Assembly (NCBI RefSeq): GCF_014202115.1
Contig: NZ_JACHFW010000002.1
Coordinates: forward strand, 1-64,000
DNA: 64,000 nt
Reading direction: 5' to 3'
Source of the DNA: Catenibacillus scindens
Lineage (GTDB): Bacteria; Bacillota; Clostridia; Lachnospirales; Lachnospiraceae
Below, one piece after another: positions 8,733-16,429 of this stretch (the first letter of the stretch is position 1; each line of letters begins with the position of its first letter). The translations under genes were made by a program, and so were the position numbers. A model generated the notes under the pieces. That model was given only the letters and a program-made list of their open reading frames with translations, was not told the DNA's origin and searched no databases.

Positions 8733-9429
8733 TGATGAAGAAAAGGCTGTCGATTTACATGAGCAGATCGTCAGAGCATGTTTACAGGCAGAGGGAATCG
8801 GCTGTGAGATAATGACCTATACCCGGAGCCAAAACCTTCTTTATGATATAACCGACGATGGTTTTTTTTATGATCTGATTTTGCTGGACATAGAAATGCC
8901 GGAAATCAGCGGCATGGAAATCCCACAGCAGATCAAAGGATTTCTGCCAAATGTCAGGATTATTTTTGTGACTTCCCATAGGGAATATGCCATTGATGCC
9001 TTTGAATTATCCATCTTTCGATATGTGCCGAAGAATAATTTGGAGACAAAGCTGGTCGCCGCAGTGATTGATGCCGCCAAACTTATTGAGTTGGAAGCAG
9101 GACAGGAGTACACGATCCGGACAGCAAACCGTATGGAGAAAATTCCTTACAAAGATATTTTTTATATACAGCGGGATGGAAAAAATGCCAGCATTGTATC
9201 CGGTATTGGAACTTCAAAAGTGCGAAAGAGTTTGCAGCAGGTATTTGACGAGCTAAATACACCGGAGTTTATTTTTATTGACCGGGGCTATATTGTCAAT
9301 ATCATCCAGATTATGAAAATCAGTGATGGGATGGCGGTACTAAAAAATGGCGAGCAGCTTCCCATCAGCCGTTCCCATTTACAGGAAGTAAAGCAGAAAA
9401 TCAATCAGTTTTGGGGGGCGCATATATGA
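8710..9429 (+). CDS. LytTR-family response regulator (AgrA/BlpR-like)
   Basis: Response regulator of 239 residues. The receiver domain starts MIKIAICDDEEKA, has the phospho-Asp in LILLDIEMPEISG and an FVTSH switch region. The LytTR DNA-binding domain spans about residues 135-236 (IPYKDIFYIQRDGK, RKSLQQVFDEL, FIFIDRGYIVN, LPISRSHLQEVKQK). I chose GTG 8710 because it begins the first beta strand exactly; GTG 8701 is the only other start after an in-frame stop at 8686. The gene overlaps the kinase start by 4 bases (ATGA). Regulators of this type usually answer secreted peptides and bind paired direct repeats upstream of exporter or bacteriocin genes. The adjacent small protein and ABC genes fit that. 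Confidence 0.92.
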   Translation: MIKIAICDDEEKAVDLHEQIVRACLQAEGIGCEIMTYTRSQNLLYDITDDGFFYDLILLDIEMPEISGMEIPQQIKGFLPNVRIIFVTSHREYAIDAFELSIFRYVPKNNLETKLVAAVIDAAKLIELEAGQEYTIRTANRMEKIPYKDIFYIQRDGKNASIVSGIGTSKVRKSLQQVFDELNTPEFIFIDRGYIVNIIQIMKISDGMAVLKNGEQLPISRSHLQEVKQKINQFWGAHI

Positions 9430-10709
9430 TGGGATATATTCCGATGATTTCCTGCTTTCTTACCAATGAAATGCGCCTGTTTATAGGACTTTTTCTTGCC
9501 GCAAAGGTGATGGACTTTTTTCCGGAAAGAAAGATACTGCTTTTGTCTGCGGCTGGCGGTGCCCTAGTGACAGCTCTGCAAATGGCAGGATTGCCGATGT
9601 TTTCTGTTTTGGCCGTTGAATTGCTGGTGATAACCGGAATTGTATGGTACTGTCTGCGGGACAAACTAAACATTTGTCTGTTCCTGATATTCTTTTATGA
9701 AGTCGGTGTGGGGTTATGGGATTTTCTGCTGCAGGCAGGTTTGGGCATTATGTTCCGTCGGGAAAATTTTATCAATCCAAATGCTATCGAATACCTTGCA
9801 GGCATTTGGCTGGTACGTCTTTTGATGCTCATTGGCGTCATAATACTGGTAAAGCAAGACAAACAAAAAAGGACACTTCGTGCTTTGTCTGTTCTCGTCA
9901 TTCTGGGAATGTTTGGCGCTGTAACATTGTCGGAGCAGACCATTCTGCCGTTGAACGAAGATCAGGTAGGTACATGGATTATTCTATCTATCATATTGCT
10001 GTTTGCAATCTTGTTCTATCGTGTCAACCAGCAGCGTGAAATGGAGGCGGAAATTGCAAAATTGAAACAGGAGCAGGCAGAAATTGTAGAACGCGATTAT
10101 CAGGCGTTGCGCCGTACATATGCGGACAATGCCAAGCTGTATCATGATCTGCACAATCATATTGAGGCCATTTACCAGTGCCTTATGCAAGGCGATACCG
10201 GGGAGGCAGTACGGTATTGCCAGGATTTGCGGACCCCTGTCCAGGAAATTTCACAAAACATCTGGACAGGCGACAAAGCCATTGACTATCTGATCGGCAG
10301 TAAAATGGCATTGGCCGGGCAAGCGGAGATTAAAACAAATGTTAATATCGAATATCCCCATAATACCAATATACGCAGCGTTGACTTAACAACTATTTTA
10401 GGCAACCTGCTGGACAACGGTTTGGAGGCGGCAAAAACAGCCCCGGAGGAATTTCGTTTTCTCAATCTGACGATCCGGCGGATTAACGCCATGCTCATTA
10501 TCAAAGTAGAAAACGGATATGGTAACATGCCTGTACAGAAAAATGGAAGGCTGATGACTTCAAAAAAGGACAAAGCCTTTCATGGGTGGGGACTAAAAAG
10601 TGTCCAGACAGCGGCGGATCGTTACGATGGAACTATTAGCACTGATTACAAAGATCATGTATTCCGATCCGTTGTTGCCTTGTCTTTCCAGCCGGTCAAA
10701 ACAGAATAA
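9426..10709 (+). CDS. Peptide-sensing type histidine kinase (AgrC/ComD-like, GHKL)
   Basis: About 427 residues. The N-terminal half has six to seven hydrophobic segments (roughly residues 5-205), a polytopic receptor as in AgrC/ComD. A short coiled coil (EMEAEIAKLKQEQAEIVERD) precedes the phosphoacceptor segment YHDLHNHIEAI. The ATPase domain has an N-box LGNLLDNGLEAAK and a G-box FHGWGLKSVQ typical of the HATPase_c_5 group. The start ATG at 9426 overlaps the regulator stop, with a G-rich ribosome site at 9412-9418. It presumably phosphorylates the LytTR regulator. No obvious pre-peptide (AgrD-like) gene was found next to it. Confidence 0.9.
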   Translation: MMGYIPMISCFLTNEMRLFIGLFLAAKVMDFFPERKILLLSAAGGALVTALQMAGLPMFSVLAVELLVITGIVWYCLRDKLNICLFLIFFYEVGVGLWDFLLQAGLGIMFRRENFINPNAIEYLAGIWLVRLLMLIGVIILVKQDKQKRTLRALSVLVILGMFGAVTLSEQTILPLNEDQVGTWIILSIILLFAILFYRVNQQREMEAEIAKLKQEQAEIVERDYQALRRTYADNAKLYHDLHNHIEAIYQCLMQGDTGEAVRYCQDLRTPVQEISQNIWTGDKAIDYLIGSKMALAGQAEIKTNVNIEYPHNTNIRSVDLTTILGNLLDNGLEAAKTAPEEFRFLNLTIRRINAMLIIKVENGYGNMPVQKNGRLMTSKKDKAFHGWGLKSVQTAADRYDGTISTDYKDHVFRSVVALSFQPVKTE

Positions 10710-10726
10710 GACTTACCTCGACAAAT

Positions 10727-10758
10727 GGCGGGCGGCCGGAAGACTGCCTGCTTTTTTT
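10727..10758 (+). terminator. Probable terminator after the LytTR/kinase pair
   Basis: A short stem (GCGGGC / GCCTGC, one G-T pair, loop of about 12) is followed by seven T. The stem is weak, so termination may be partial and leave the ABC genes downstream co-expressed. Confidence 0.5.
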
Positions 10759-10873
10759 CGCGGCCAAAAACCTGCCATTGGCGGACATTTCTGCGGGCAG
10801 GGTGATTTTGGTGTATGCTTGCATTGTAAACAGTAAAGCCAATGACATACAGAAAATATAGGAGGTTGTTTGT

Positions 10874-11044
10874 ATGCGTCACTTTTATATTCGTTTGACC
10901 CTAGGTATCGTGTTTATCTGTTGTATGATTTTTTGCTTTGTCACGATGAATATTCCCTTTGCTCTGCTGTATATTTTCCTTGGCGGCGTATTCTTATATT
11001 CTGCCTATTCCATCTGGAAGAAAGAAAAAGATCATTGGAGGTAA
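10874..11044 (+). CDS. Small membrane protein (56 residues), two TM segments
   Basis: This short gene has an excellent AGGAGG (10860-10865) and an ATG at 10874. The product starts MRHFYIRLTLGIVFICC, is almost wholly hydrophobic with two TM helices (about 7-24 and 28-48), and ends in a charged tail KKEKDHWR. Its stop is followed 5 bases later by the ABC ATPase start, whose GGAGG lies inside this gene's end. Such tight spacing implies one operon. I do not recognise a family. It may be an accessory subunit of the exporter or an immunity-like peptide. It lacks a double-glycine leader or a cysteine-rich core, so a bacteriocin precursor is unlikely. Confidence 0.65.
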   Translation: MRHFYIRLTLGIVFICCMIFCFVTMNIPFALLYIFLGGVFLYSAYSIWKKEKDHWR

Positions 11045-11049
11045 GGCAT

Positions 11050-11787
11050 ATGAGCGGTACGACACTTCTTTCTCTCCAAAATTTAAGCGCCTGGTACACT
11101 GCCGATCATCCCGTACTTTCTGATTTTTCACTGGATTTGGAAACAAATGAGATTGTCGGGATGATCGGGATGAACGGCGCCGGAAAAACAACATTTATTA
11201 AAACTGTTGCCGGTTTACTGCCGGGTTATCGCCTTGAGAGCGCCACATGGGGCGGTCAGCCATTCTCCTTCCGTGACAACAGGTTCAAGGGGAGCCGATA
11301 CATTGTTTTTGCTCAAGACCGGTCTTTCCAATATTTTACATTCCGGGAATATCTGGCCTATGTGGCTGCGTCTTACGGCGTGGAACTGCCCGATGTGTCC
11401 GGGCTGGTAAAAGGCTTCCACTTCGGGGATTATACCGATGTTCTCTTAAAGGAACTGTCCACCGGAAATTTGAAAAAAGCTTATCTGATTACAGCGTTTG
11501 CCCTGCGGCCCAGGCTGCTTCTCCTGGATGAACCTGTCAATGGGCTGGACTTTCAAAGCACAGAGTTTTTATACCAGCTTATGGGCGGTTATAAACAGTA
11601 TGGGACGCTTCTGTTTTCGTCTCACATCTTAGAAAGTATTTGTCTGACTTCTGACCGCGTATTAGTTTTAGAACATGGAAGGATCAGCCGGATATTTGCT
11701 GGCACGGACATTACAGCCAGGAACATCTGGGAGGTGCTGGGCCATGACAAGCACCAGGAGGTGGCCTGCGATGAAGAATACTATTAA
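11050..11787 (+). CDS. ABC transporter ATP-binding protein
   Basis: ATPase of 245 residues. Walker A GMNGAGKTT, Q-loop in IVFAQDRSFQYF, signature-like segment LLKELSTGNLKKAYLI (LSTGN instead of LSGGQ, common in CcmA/BcrA-type exporters), Walker B LLLLDEPVNGLD and H-loop in LFSSHILE. The start is ATG 11050, preceded by GGAGG at 11037-11041; longer upstream readings run through the small membrane protein gene in another frame. The stop overlaps the permease gene by 17 bases. Together they form an ABC-2 type exporter, probably under the LytTR system upstream. Confidence 0.9.
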   Translation: MSGTTLLSLQNLSAWYTADHPVLSDFSLDLETNEIVGMIGMNGAGKTTFIKTVAGLLPGYRLESATWGGQPFSFRDNRFKGSRYIVFAQDRSFQYFTFREYLAYVAASYGVELPDVSGLVKGFHFGDYTDVLLKELSTGNLKKAYLITAFALRPRLLLLDEPVNGLDFQSTEFLYQLMGGYKQYGTLLFSSHILESICLTSDRVLVLEHGRISRIFAGTDITARNIWEVLGHDKHQEVACDEEYY

Positions 11788-12910
11788 AGCATTATTGAAA
11801 CAGTTTTTTGGCGCAAAGTATGAGAGTGGCGGAAAAAGCCTGGCGGCTGCGGTTATCCTGTTTATGGCAGTCTATGGTACAGGATTTCGGCTTGCGGTCG
11901 CGCCCTTTATTTTCTATCTGACTTCAGTCTTTTTTACCGCCGGTATTATGTGGCAGGTGCTTGCCGGCCGGCGGCACATGGAAACGCTGCAGGGGATGTT
12001 TATGCTACCCTTTGATAACCGCAGCTTTGTCTTTTCCTATGTGCTGGTGATAGGTGCGCATACCCTGATGACAAAAACGCTGCTGATCTGGGGGCTGTTT
12101 ATCGCTGCTGCTTCATGGAGCCCATGGGAAATTGCGGTTGCAATAGCCTGCGGCTGCATGGCCTGTGTGGTGACCGCAGCGGGGTATGGGATGCACAGGA
12201 AAGGTCATGACGTGCTGCCGATTCTTTGGAATGCTGGTATTTTGGCTATTATTTTGCTGGTACGCCAGAGGGTGGCGGTTCTTATTGCGGCGGTGATCAG
12301 CGTGATAGCCGCAGTGCTGTATCTGGCTTTTGCAGATGCCTATGATTTTTACAGTGCCGGCACTGCAAAGAAAGCTATCCGGCATACAGGCCGCACCGGT
12401 GACGTGTTCACCTACTTGACGCGCTGTTTGATGGCCAACAAGACTTATCTGATCAACACCGCAGGCCTGTGTGGGATTGCCTGCTTCCTGCCTCTGCTGT
12501 TTGGCGAATTTGGGGGATTTAATATGTTTCCTTTCGGCCTTGCGATCCTTTCTATAAACACCCCAATCTGTACCCTGCTGTCCTGCGACCCGGATTTGGA
12601 GCAGGCGATCCGTATGCTTCCCGGACAAGCGGGGCGATTTTGGCGGAAGTTCTGCCTGTTTATCTTTACAGTCAACAGCATTGTCTCCGGCATCTATCTT
12701 TTAAGCTGGCAGATTGTCGGCGGCGGCATGGATTTTGTCCATGTAGGGACGCTTCTCATATTCGCTATGCAGAGCGCCATTTTGTCGGTTATTCTGGAAT
12801 GGAAATATCCGATTCGTGGCTGGAAAACAGAAAGCGATTTGTGGCATCATCCCCGCAAATATCTCGTTCCGCTGATCATGCTGCTGACTGCAGCGTTTGC
12901 AGCTACATAG
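11771..12910 (+). CDS. ABC-2-like exporter permease, polytopic membrane protein
   Basis: 379 residues, starting MKNTIKALLKQFFGAKYESGG, with roughly ten hydrophobic segments and no soluble domain. ATG 11771 lies 17 bases before the ATPase stop with GGAGG close by (11757-11761), so the two are coupled. Sequence alone shows no known permease family motif, but the pairing with a single-ATPase gene and the size fit a two-component exporter. No terminator with a good T-run is seen right after it. The next 258 bases to the convergent flavodoxin gene hold only a short ORF and a hairpin (13016-13082). Confidence 0.8.
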   Translation: MKNTIKALLKQFFGAKYESGGKSLAAAVILFMAVYGTGFRLAVAPFIFYLTSVFFTAGIMWQVLAGRRHMETLQGMFMLPFDNRSFVFSYVLVIGAHTLMTKTLLIWGLFIAAASWSPWEIAVAIACGCMACVVTAAGYGMHRKGHDVLPILWNAGILAIILLVRQRVAVLIAAVISVIAAVLYLAFADAYDFYSAGTAKKAIRHTGRTGDVFTYLTRCLMANKTYLINTAGLCGIACFLPLLFGEFGGFNMFPFGLAILSINTPICTLLSCDPDLEQAIRMLPGQAGRFWRKFCLFIFTVNSIVSGIYLLSWQIVGGGMDFVHVGTLLIFAMQSAILSVILEWKYPIRGWKTESDLWHHPRKYLVPLIMLLTAAFAAT

Positions 12911-13015
12911 ACGCAGACGATCTATTTATTGGATAGGCTGATGTGTTTCCTGCCTCACAGAATTGTGGTAGAATAGAAATGACGGAACTAAAAATTGGAA
13001 GCTATGGAGGGACAA

Positions 13016-13082
13016 ATGGATTGGATAGACGAGGTATCTGTAAGATTACATGCTCAAATAAATTGCCCATAAGGGCATTTTT
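13016..13082 (+). other. 18-codon ORF followed by an attenuator-like hairpin
   Basis: ATG 13016 follows a GGAGGG and opens an 18-codon frame (MDWIDEVSVRLHAQINCP). Its stop lies inside a small perfect hairpin, TGCCC-ATAA-GGGCA, followed by five T (13064-13082). A TAGAAT box lies upstream at 12969. It could be the stump of a deleted gene or a leader-peptide attenuator that has lost its downstream gene. No function is claimed. Confidence 0.3.
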
Positions 13083-13141
13083 CAGCGTTCCGGAGAACGG
13101 GACAACACTTATTAAGAGACTGCTGTTTCAAAATGAGAAAG

Positions 13142-13168
13142 TTTCCTCCTGCCAAAGACAGGAGGAAA
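13142..13168 (-). terminator. Terminator hairpin after the flavodoxin gene
   Basis: A perfect 10-bp stem (TTTCCTCCTG / CAGGAGGAAA) directly abuts the flavodoxin stop on the minus strand, with a pyrimidine-rich tail. The T-run is poor, so strength is uncertain. Confidence 0.55.
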
Positions 13169-13690
13169 TTACTCCTTCAGCGCATCTATAATGGGTTCAA
13201 TATATTTTTTGTCGGAAATATCGTAGGATGAGGAGATCATCTTTAACATCTCCTGCTCATAGTCACTTTTGTTTTTCTTTGATTTTAAAACTTTGGTAAA
13301 AACTTTCATCATGAGTTTGGAGGGAAGAGGCATTTTCTCATAATCGAAACCGCCGGGACAATAAAATACTTTGACGTTTTTCTTCTCCTCATCCGTGAAA
13401 TTCTGATCCAGAGCCGGCTGAACCTGGGGACTTTCTATAGGGCTTGCGCCGACGCAGAAAGCAATGAGTTTTTTTCCTTTCCATTGATCTATGTGACTCT
13501 TAAACCAGGCAAGTTTGCTGATCGTGCCGCCGCAGGCCCAACCGCCGAAAACGATAGCGTCATATTGGCTAAAGTCTTTGTTTTTGGCAGCGGACAACTC
13601 CACACAGTCTGCTAAAACCGCGTCGGCGATCCACTGGGCGTACCGCTTTGTAAATCCGGTCTGAGAGTTATAGATGACGGCTGTTTTCAT
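13169..13690 (-). CDS. Flavodoxin-domain protein
   Basis: 173-residue flavodoxin-like protein. The N-terminal FMN phosphate loop SQTGFTKRYAQW follows strand MKTAVIYN, with YDAIVFGGWACGGTISK and FCVGASPIESP as the next flavin-binding loops. It resembles the flavodoxin_5 / protoporphyrinogen oxidase HemG-like group. The real start is ATG 13690, preceded by AGGAGGA; a longer reading frame upstream is unlikely. It overlaps the MarR gene by 23 bases and is probably co-transcribed with and controlled by it. The likely role is electron transfer or quinone/flavin reduction under stress; the partner is unknown. Confidence 0.88.
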   Translation of the reverse strand: MKTAVIYNSQTGFTKRYAQWIADAVLADCVELSAAKNKDFSQYDAIVFGGWACGGTISKLAWFKSHIDQWKGKKLIAFCVGASPIESPQVQPALDQNFTDEEKKNVKVFYCPGGFDYEKMPLPSKLMMKVFTKVLKSKKNKSDYEQEMLKMISSSYDISDKKYIEPIIDALKE

Positions 13691-14198
13691 AGTATGTTTC
13701 CTCCTTTTTTGGAAAAACTGAAGATTTTGTCTTGTTTTCAAGTCGTTCAATGCCGTGATACATTTTCATCATAAGATGATAAAGGGTGTGGATTTCCTCT
13801 TCGCTGTAAACCTCAAACAAAATTTTTAATTCCTTCATGTAGGGGACAAATTCATCTTTAAAGTAAGCGTCTGCCTGTAGGGTCGGGCAGATTCTTATAG
13901 CTCTGGCATCGTCGGGACTTTTTTCAAAGGTGACAAACTGCTTTTTTTCAAGTACAGTGGCTATTTTTTTCACATTTTGCCGGGAGCATCCCAGGACATT
14001 CCCTAACTGGGTTAATGTCATGGGCGCTTTGGCCTGGCGGAGAATAGACAATAGCATAAACTGTTTTAATGAAAGTTTTGGAATGCGGCTGTCAAAAAGA
14101 GTCTGCAATTTATTTCCGGCGATAAAAAGTGTGCTGAAAATGCCTTTTTCCTGATTTTCAGTAGTAGTTGAAAACCGTGTGATCAAATCTTTTATCAT
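13668..14198 (-). CDS. MarR-family transcriptional regulator
   Basis: 176-residue winged-helix repressor. The DNA-binding part is LTQLGNVLGCSRQNVKKIATVLEKKQFV followed by a wing FEKSPDDARAIRI, the classical MarR pattern. Flanking helices provide the dimer interface. A perfect promoter with an internal palindrome lies upstream (see 14257-14285), so it likely represses itself and the overlapping flavodoxin gene. The ligand is unknown. Confidence 0.9.
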   Translation of the reverse strand: MIKDLITRFSTTTENQEKGIFSTLFIAGNKLQTLFDSRIPKLSLKQFMLLSILRQAKAPMTLTQLGNVLGCSRQNVKKIATVLEKKQFVTFEKSPDDARAIRICPTLQADAYFKDEFVPYMKELKILFEVYSEEEIHTLYHLMMKMYHGIERLENKTKSSVFPKKEETYYENSRHL

Positions 14199-14256
14199 AT
14201 TCGTTCATCTTTTCTGTTATTCTAACGGTGGGACTGAAATCGGTCTATCTATTATC

Positions 14257-14285
14257 AGTATAGTAACAAGTTACCTATTTGTCAA
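14257..14285 (-). promoter_or_regulatory. MarR/flavodoxin promoter with operator palindrome between the boxes
   Basis: On the minus strand TTGACA (14280-14285), a 17-base spacer and TATACT (14257-14262) give a near-consensus promoter. The spacer holds GTAAC-N2-GTTAC (14263-14274), a perfect inverted repeat placed where a bound dimer would block polymerase. This fits MarR autorepression. Confidence 0.75.
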
Positions 14286-14451
14286 TATGTTTATAAATAT
14301 TAGGATTAAAACAATGTTAAAGCTGTTCTATATCTATTATAGATATTGACGTGGTGTCAAAAAGAAGCGGTCACACGATCGCAAAAATTTAAAAAAGTAG
14401 ATAAATTGTTGAAAAACATATGGTATACTTCCTTCTTGGGAGGTGTACAAA

Positions 14452-15126
14452 ATGTGTGCTAAAATACTCATTGCTGATGATGAAAAAGATATAGTATCTA
14501 TGCTTTGCGCTTTTTTTGAAAGCAAAGGTTTTTGTGTTCTGCCTGCCGCCAACGGTGAGGAGACGCTGAAACAGATAGAAAGAAAACCGGATATTATTTT
14601 GCTGGATATCCAGATGCCTGATTTGGATGGATTGGAAATTTGCCGCCGTATCCGTAATCATATATCCTGTCCGATCCTGTTTCTGACTGCGCGGATCGAA
14701 GAAAACGATAAGGTCAAAGGTTTTGCCGCAGGCGGGGATGATTATATTGTCAAGCCTTTTTCGCTGAGGGAGCTTGAGGCGAGAGTTTTGGCCCATCTGC
14801 GCAGGGAGGTCCGCCACAATGCCGGGGCGAAAGTCCGTTTTTTAGGAGACCTGACCATTGACTACGCCCAGAGATGTCTCTTTTTTGGCGATCAGCCCGT
14901 ATGTCTTGCGAAAAAGGAATTTGACATTGTTGAGCTGCTCTCCCAAAATCCGGGACAGGTTTTTGACAAAGAGCGGATCTATGAGCGTGTCTGGGGCTGG
15001 GACAGCGACGGGGACAGCGGTGTTGTCGCTGAACATATCCGGAGAATCCGGGCAAAGATCGCCGCCTTTACACAGAGAACTTATGTGGAAACTGTTTGGG
15101 GGTGTGGCTACAAGTGGGTAAAATAA
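14452..15126 (+). CDS. OmpR-family response regulator
   Basis: 224 residues from ATG 14452 (GGGAGGT at 14438-14444 sets the start). The receiver has KILIADDEKDI, the phospho-Asp in IILLDIQMPDLDG, the Thr switch in LFLTARI and the Lys in YIVKPF. The winged-helix domain follows (CLAKKEFDIVELLSQNPG, IYERVWGWDSDG). The gene ends 5 bases before the next start. It resembles the VanR/SaeR-like regulators that control peptide-resistance ABC transporters. The kinase and a two-gene ABC system follow directly, so the target is probably that transporter. Confidence 0.93.
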   Translation: MCAKILIADDEKDIVSMLCAFFESKGFCVLPAANGEETLKQIERKPDIILLDIQMPDLDGLEICRRIRNHISCPILFLTARIEENDKVKGFAAGGDDYIVKPFSLRELEARVLAHLRREVRHNAGAKVRFLGDLTIDYAQRCLFFGDQPVCLAKKEFDIVELLSQNPGQVFDKERIYERVWGWDSDGDSGVVAEHIRRIRAKIAAFTQRTYVETVWGCGYKWVK

Positions 15127-15131
15127 AAATT

Positions 15132-16295
15132 ATGTGGCGTGATTTGTCTTTAAAGAAAAGTATTGCCCTTTATATTTTTGTGTTTGCCGCTCTGGCCATG
15201 ATACTGAGCGCAGTAACCTCCGGGCTGTGCCATTACGCTGTTGAGAGAATCAAAGACTCTTACCCGCCCGCAGGGGAGCGGTATTATCTGACCAATGCCC
15301 AGGGGGAACGGCTGGGCGAGGGGGCCTATATTTCCACTGAACCGAAAGCCATGAGTGAAATGGATGAGCGGTTTACCTCGCTGTTGGAAAATATCCCTAT
15401 AATTGCCACGCCCGTCTACTGTGCCCTGTGTATTTTTCTTGCGGCACTGCTGTTTTACCGCGGCAAATTGAAAGTACCTATTGAAAAACTTCGGACAGCT
15501 TCGGAAAAAATATCCCATAGCGATCTGGCTTTCAAGGTAGATTATTCATCTAAAGATGAATTAGGGCGGCTCTGCGCTTCTTTTGAGATGATGCGTGAGG
15601 CTTTATCTGACAATTTTTCCAGAATGTGGCGGCAGGTGGAGGAACGCAAAACCCTTAATGCTGCTTTCGCTCATGATCTGCGAACGCCTCTGACAGTGTT
15701 AAAAGGGTATAATGAGCTGCTACGGACAAGTGATCAGATTCATACAAGAGAAATTGCGGCCACCATGGAAAAGCATATTGTCCGTATGGAGAATTATGTG
15801 GCGAGTATGAGCCATCTCAGGCGCATGGAAGATATGCAGCCGGACTGTATAGAAGTGCTGCTGCAGCCTTTCTTTGATTCCCTCTGTGAAAGTGGGAAGA
15901 TCGTGTGTGAACAGAAGGGTAAAATTTTGTGTGTGCAAAATGATATTTCAGTCCTTAGGTTATCCTTGGACAGCGGCTTTGTTTCACAGGTATGCAATAA
16001 CCTGATCGCCAATGCCGCCCGGTATGCCAAGTCCAAGGTTGTTCTGTCTTTTGAGCTACAAAGCGGAGGTCTGTTTCTTTCTGTGTCCGATGACGGGAAA
16101 GGTTTTAATAAAAACAGCCTGTATAACGGTACAAATCCTTATTTTACAGAAGAAGATAACCCTTCTTTACATTTTGGCCTGGGACTTTATATTTGCAAAG
16201 TTCTCTGTGAGCATCATGGCGGCTGGATAACCCTTGAAAATAATGCCGGAGGTGGAGCAAAGGTGTCTGCCTGTTTTAAAGTTCCGAATTTGTAG
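15132..16295 (+). CDS. Sensor histidine kinase with HAMP domain
   Basis: 387 residues from ATG 15132 (a GTG at 15114 is possible but has no ribosome site; neither start has a strong one, suggesting coupling to the regulator). TM1 is at about 15-37, a short extracytoplasmic loop of about 60 residues follows, and TM2 is near 96-114. HAMP (KLKVPIEKLRTASEKISHSD), phosphoacceptor box AFAHDLRTPLTVLKGY and ATPase motifs (VCNNLIANAARYA, VSDDGKGF, HFGLGLYICKVL) are complete. The small sensor loop suits detection of membrane-active compounds. A strong terminator follows. Confidence 0.92.
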   Translation: MWRDLSLKKSIALYIFVFAALAMILSAVTSGLCHYAVERIKDSYPPAGERYYLTNAQGERLGEGAYISTEPKAMSEMDERFTSLLENIPIIATPVYCALCIFLAALLFYRGKLKVPIEKLRTASEKISHSDLAFKVDYSSKDELGRLCASFEMMREALSDNFSRMWRQVEERKTLNAAFAHDLRTPLTVLKGYNELLRTSDQIHTREIAATMEKHIVRMENYVASMSHLRRMEDMQPDCIEVLLQPFFDSLCESGKIVCEQKGKILCVQNDISVLRLSLDSGFVSQVCNNLIANAARYAKSKVVLSFELQSGGLFLSVSDDGKGFNKNSLYNGTNPYFTEEDNPSLHFGLGLYICKVLCEHHGGWITLENNAGGGAKVSACFKVPNL

Positions 16296-16319
16296 ATAAA
16301 AAGTAGATATTTGTGTTTT

Positions 16320-16354
16320 ATACTCTCTATGGTAACCCATAGAGAGTATTTTTT
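16320..16354 (+). terminator. Strong terminator after the sensor kinase
   Basis: A 13-bp perfect stem (ATACTCTCTATGG / CCATAGAGAGTAT) with a four-base loop and a T-run. Confidence 0.9.
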
Positions 16355-16357
16355 GTT

Positions 16358-16417
16358 ACAGAAAATTGGGTTTTCTGTGGCAAAAAACGCTTCCCACGGG
16401 GATAGCACTGCGTGGAA
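16358..16417 (+). promoter_or_regulatory. Two inverted repeats upstream of the ABC operon
   Basis: ACAGAAAA-N5-TTTTCTGT (16358-16378) is a perfect 8-bp inverted repeat. A second imperfect one, TTCCCACG...CGTGGAA, lies at 16391-16417, just before the AAAGGAG of the ATPase. Either could be the operator for the response regulator or RNA structure in the leader. I cannot separate these from sequence. Confidence 0.4.
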
Positions 16418-16429
16418 AGGAGTTTTTAA

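Noticed and set aside
10870-11049. N-terminal extension of the ABC ATPase at 11050
   Set aside because: This frame has no ribosome site and runs through the small membrane protein gene, which has a strong one in another frame; the ATPase domain starts right at MSGTTLLSLQNL.
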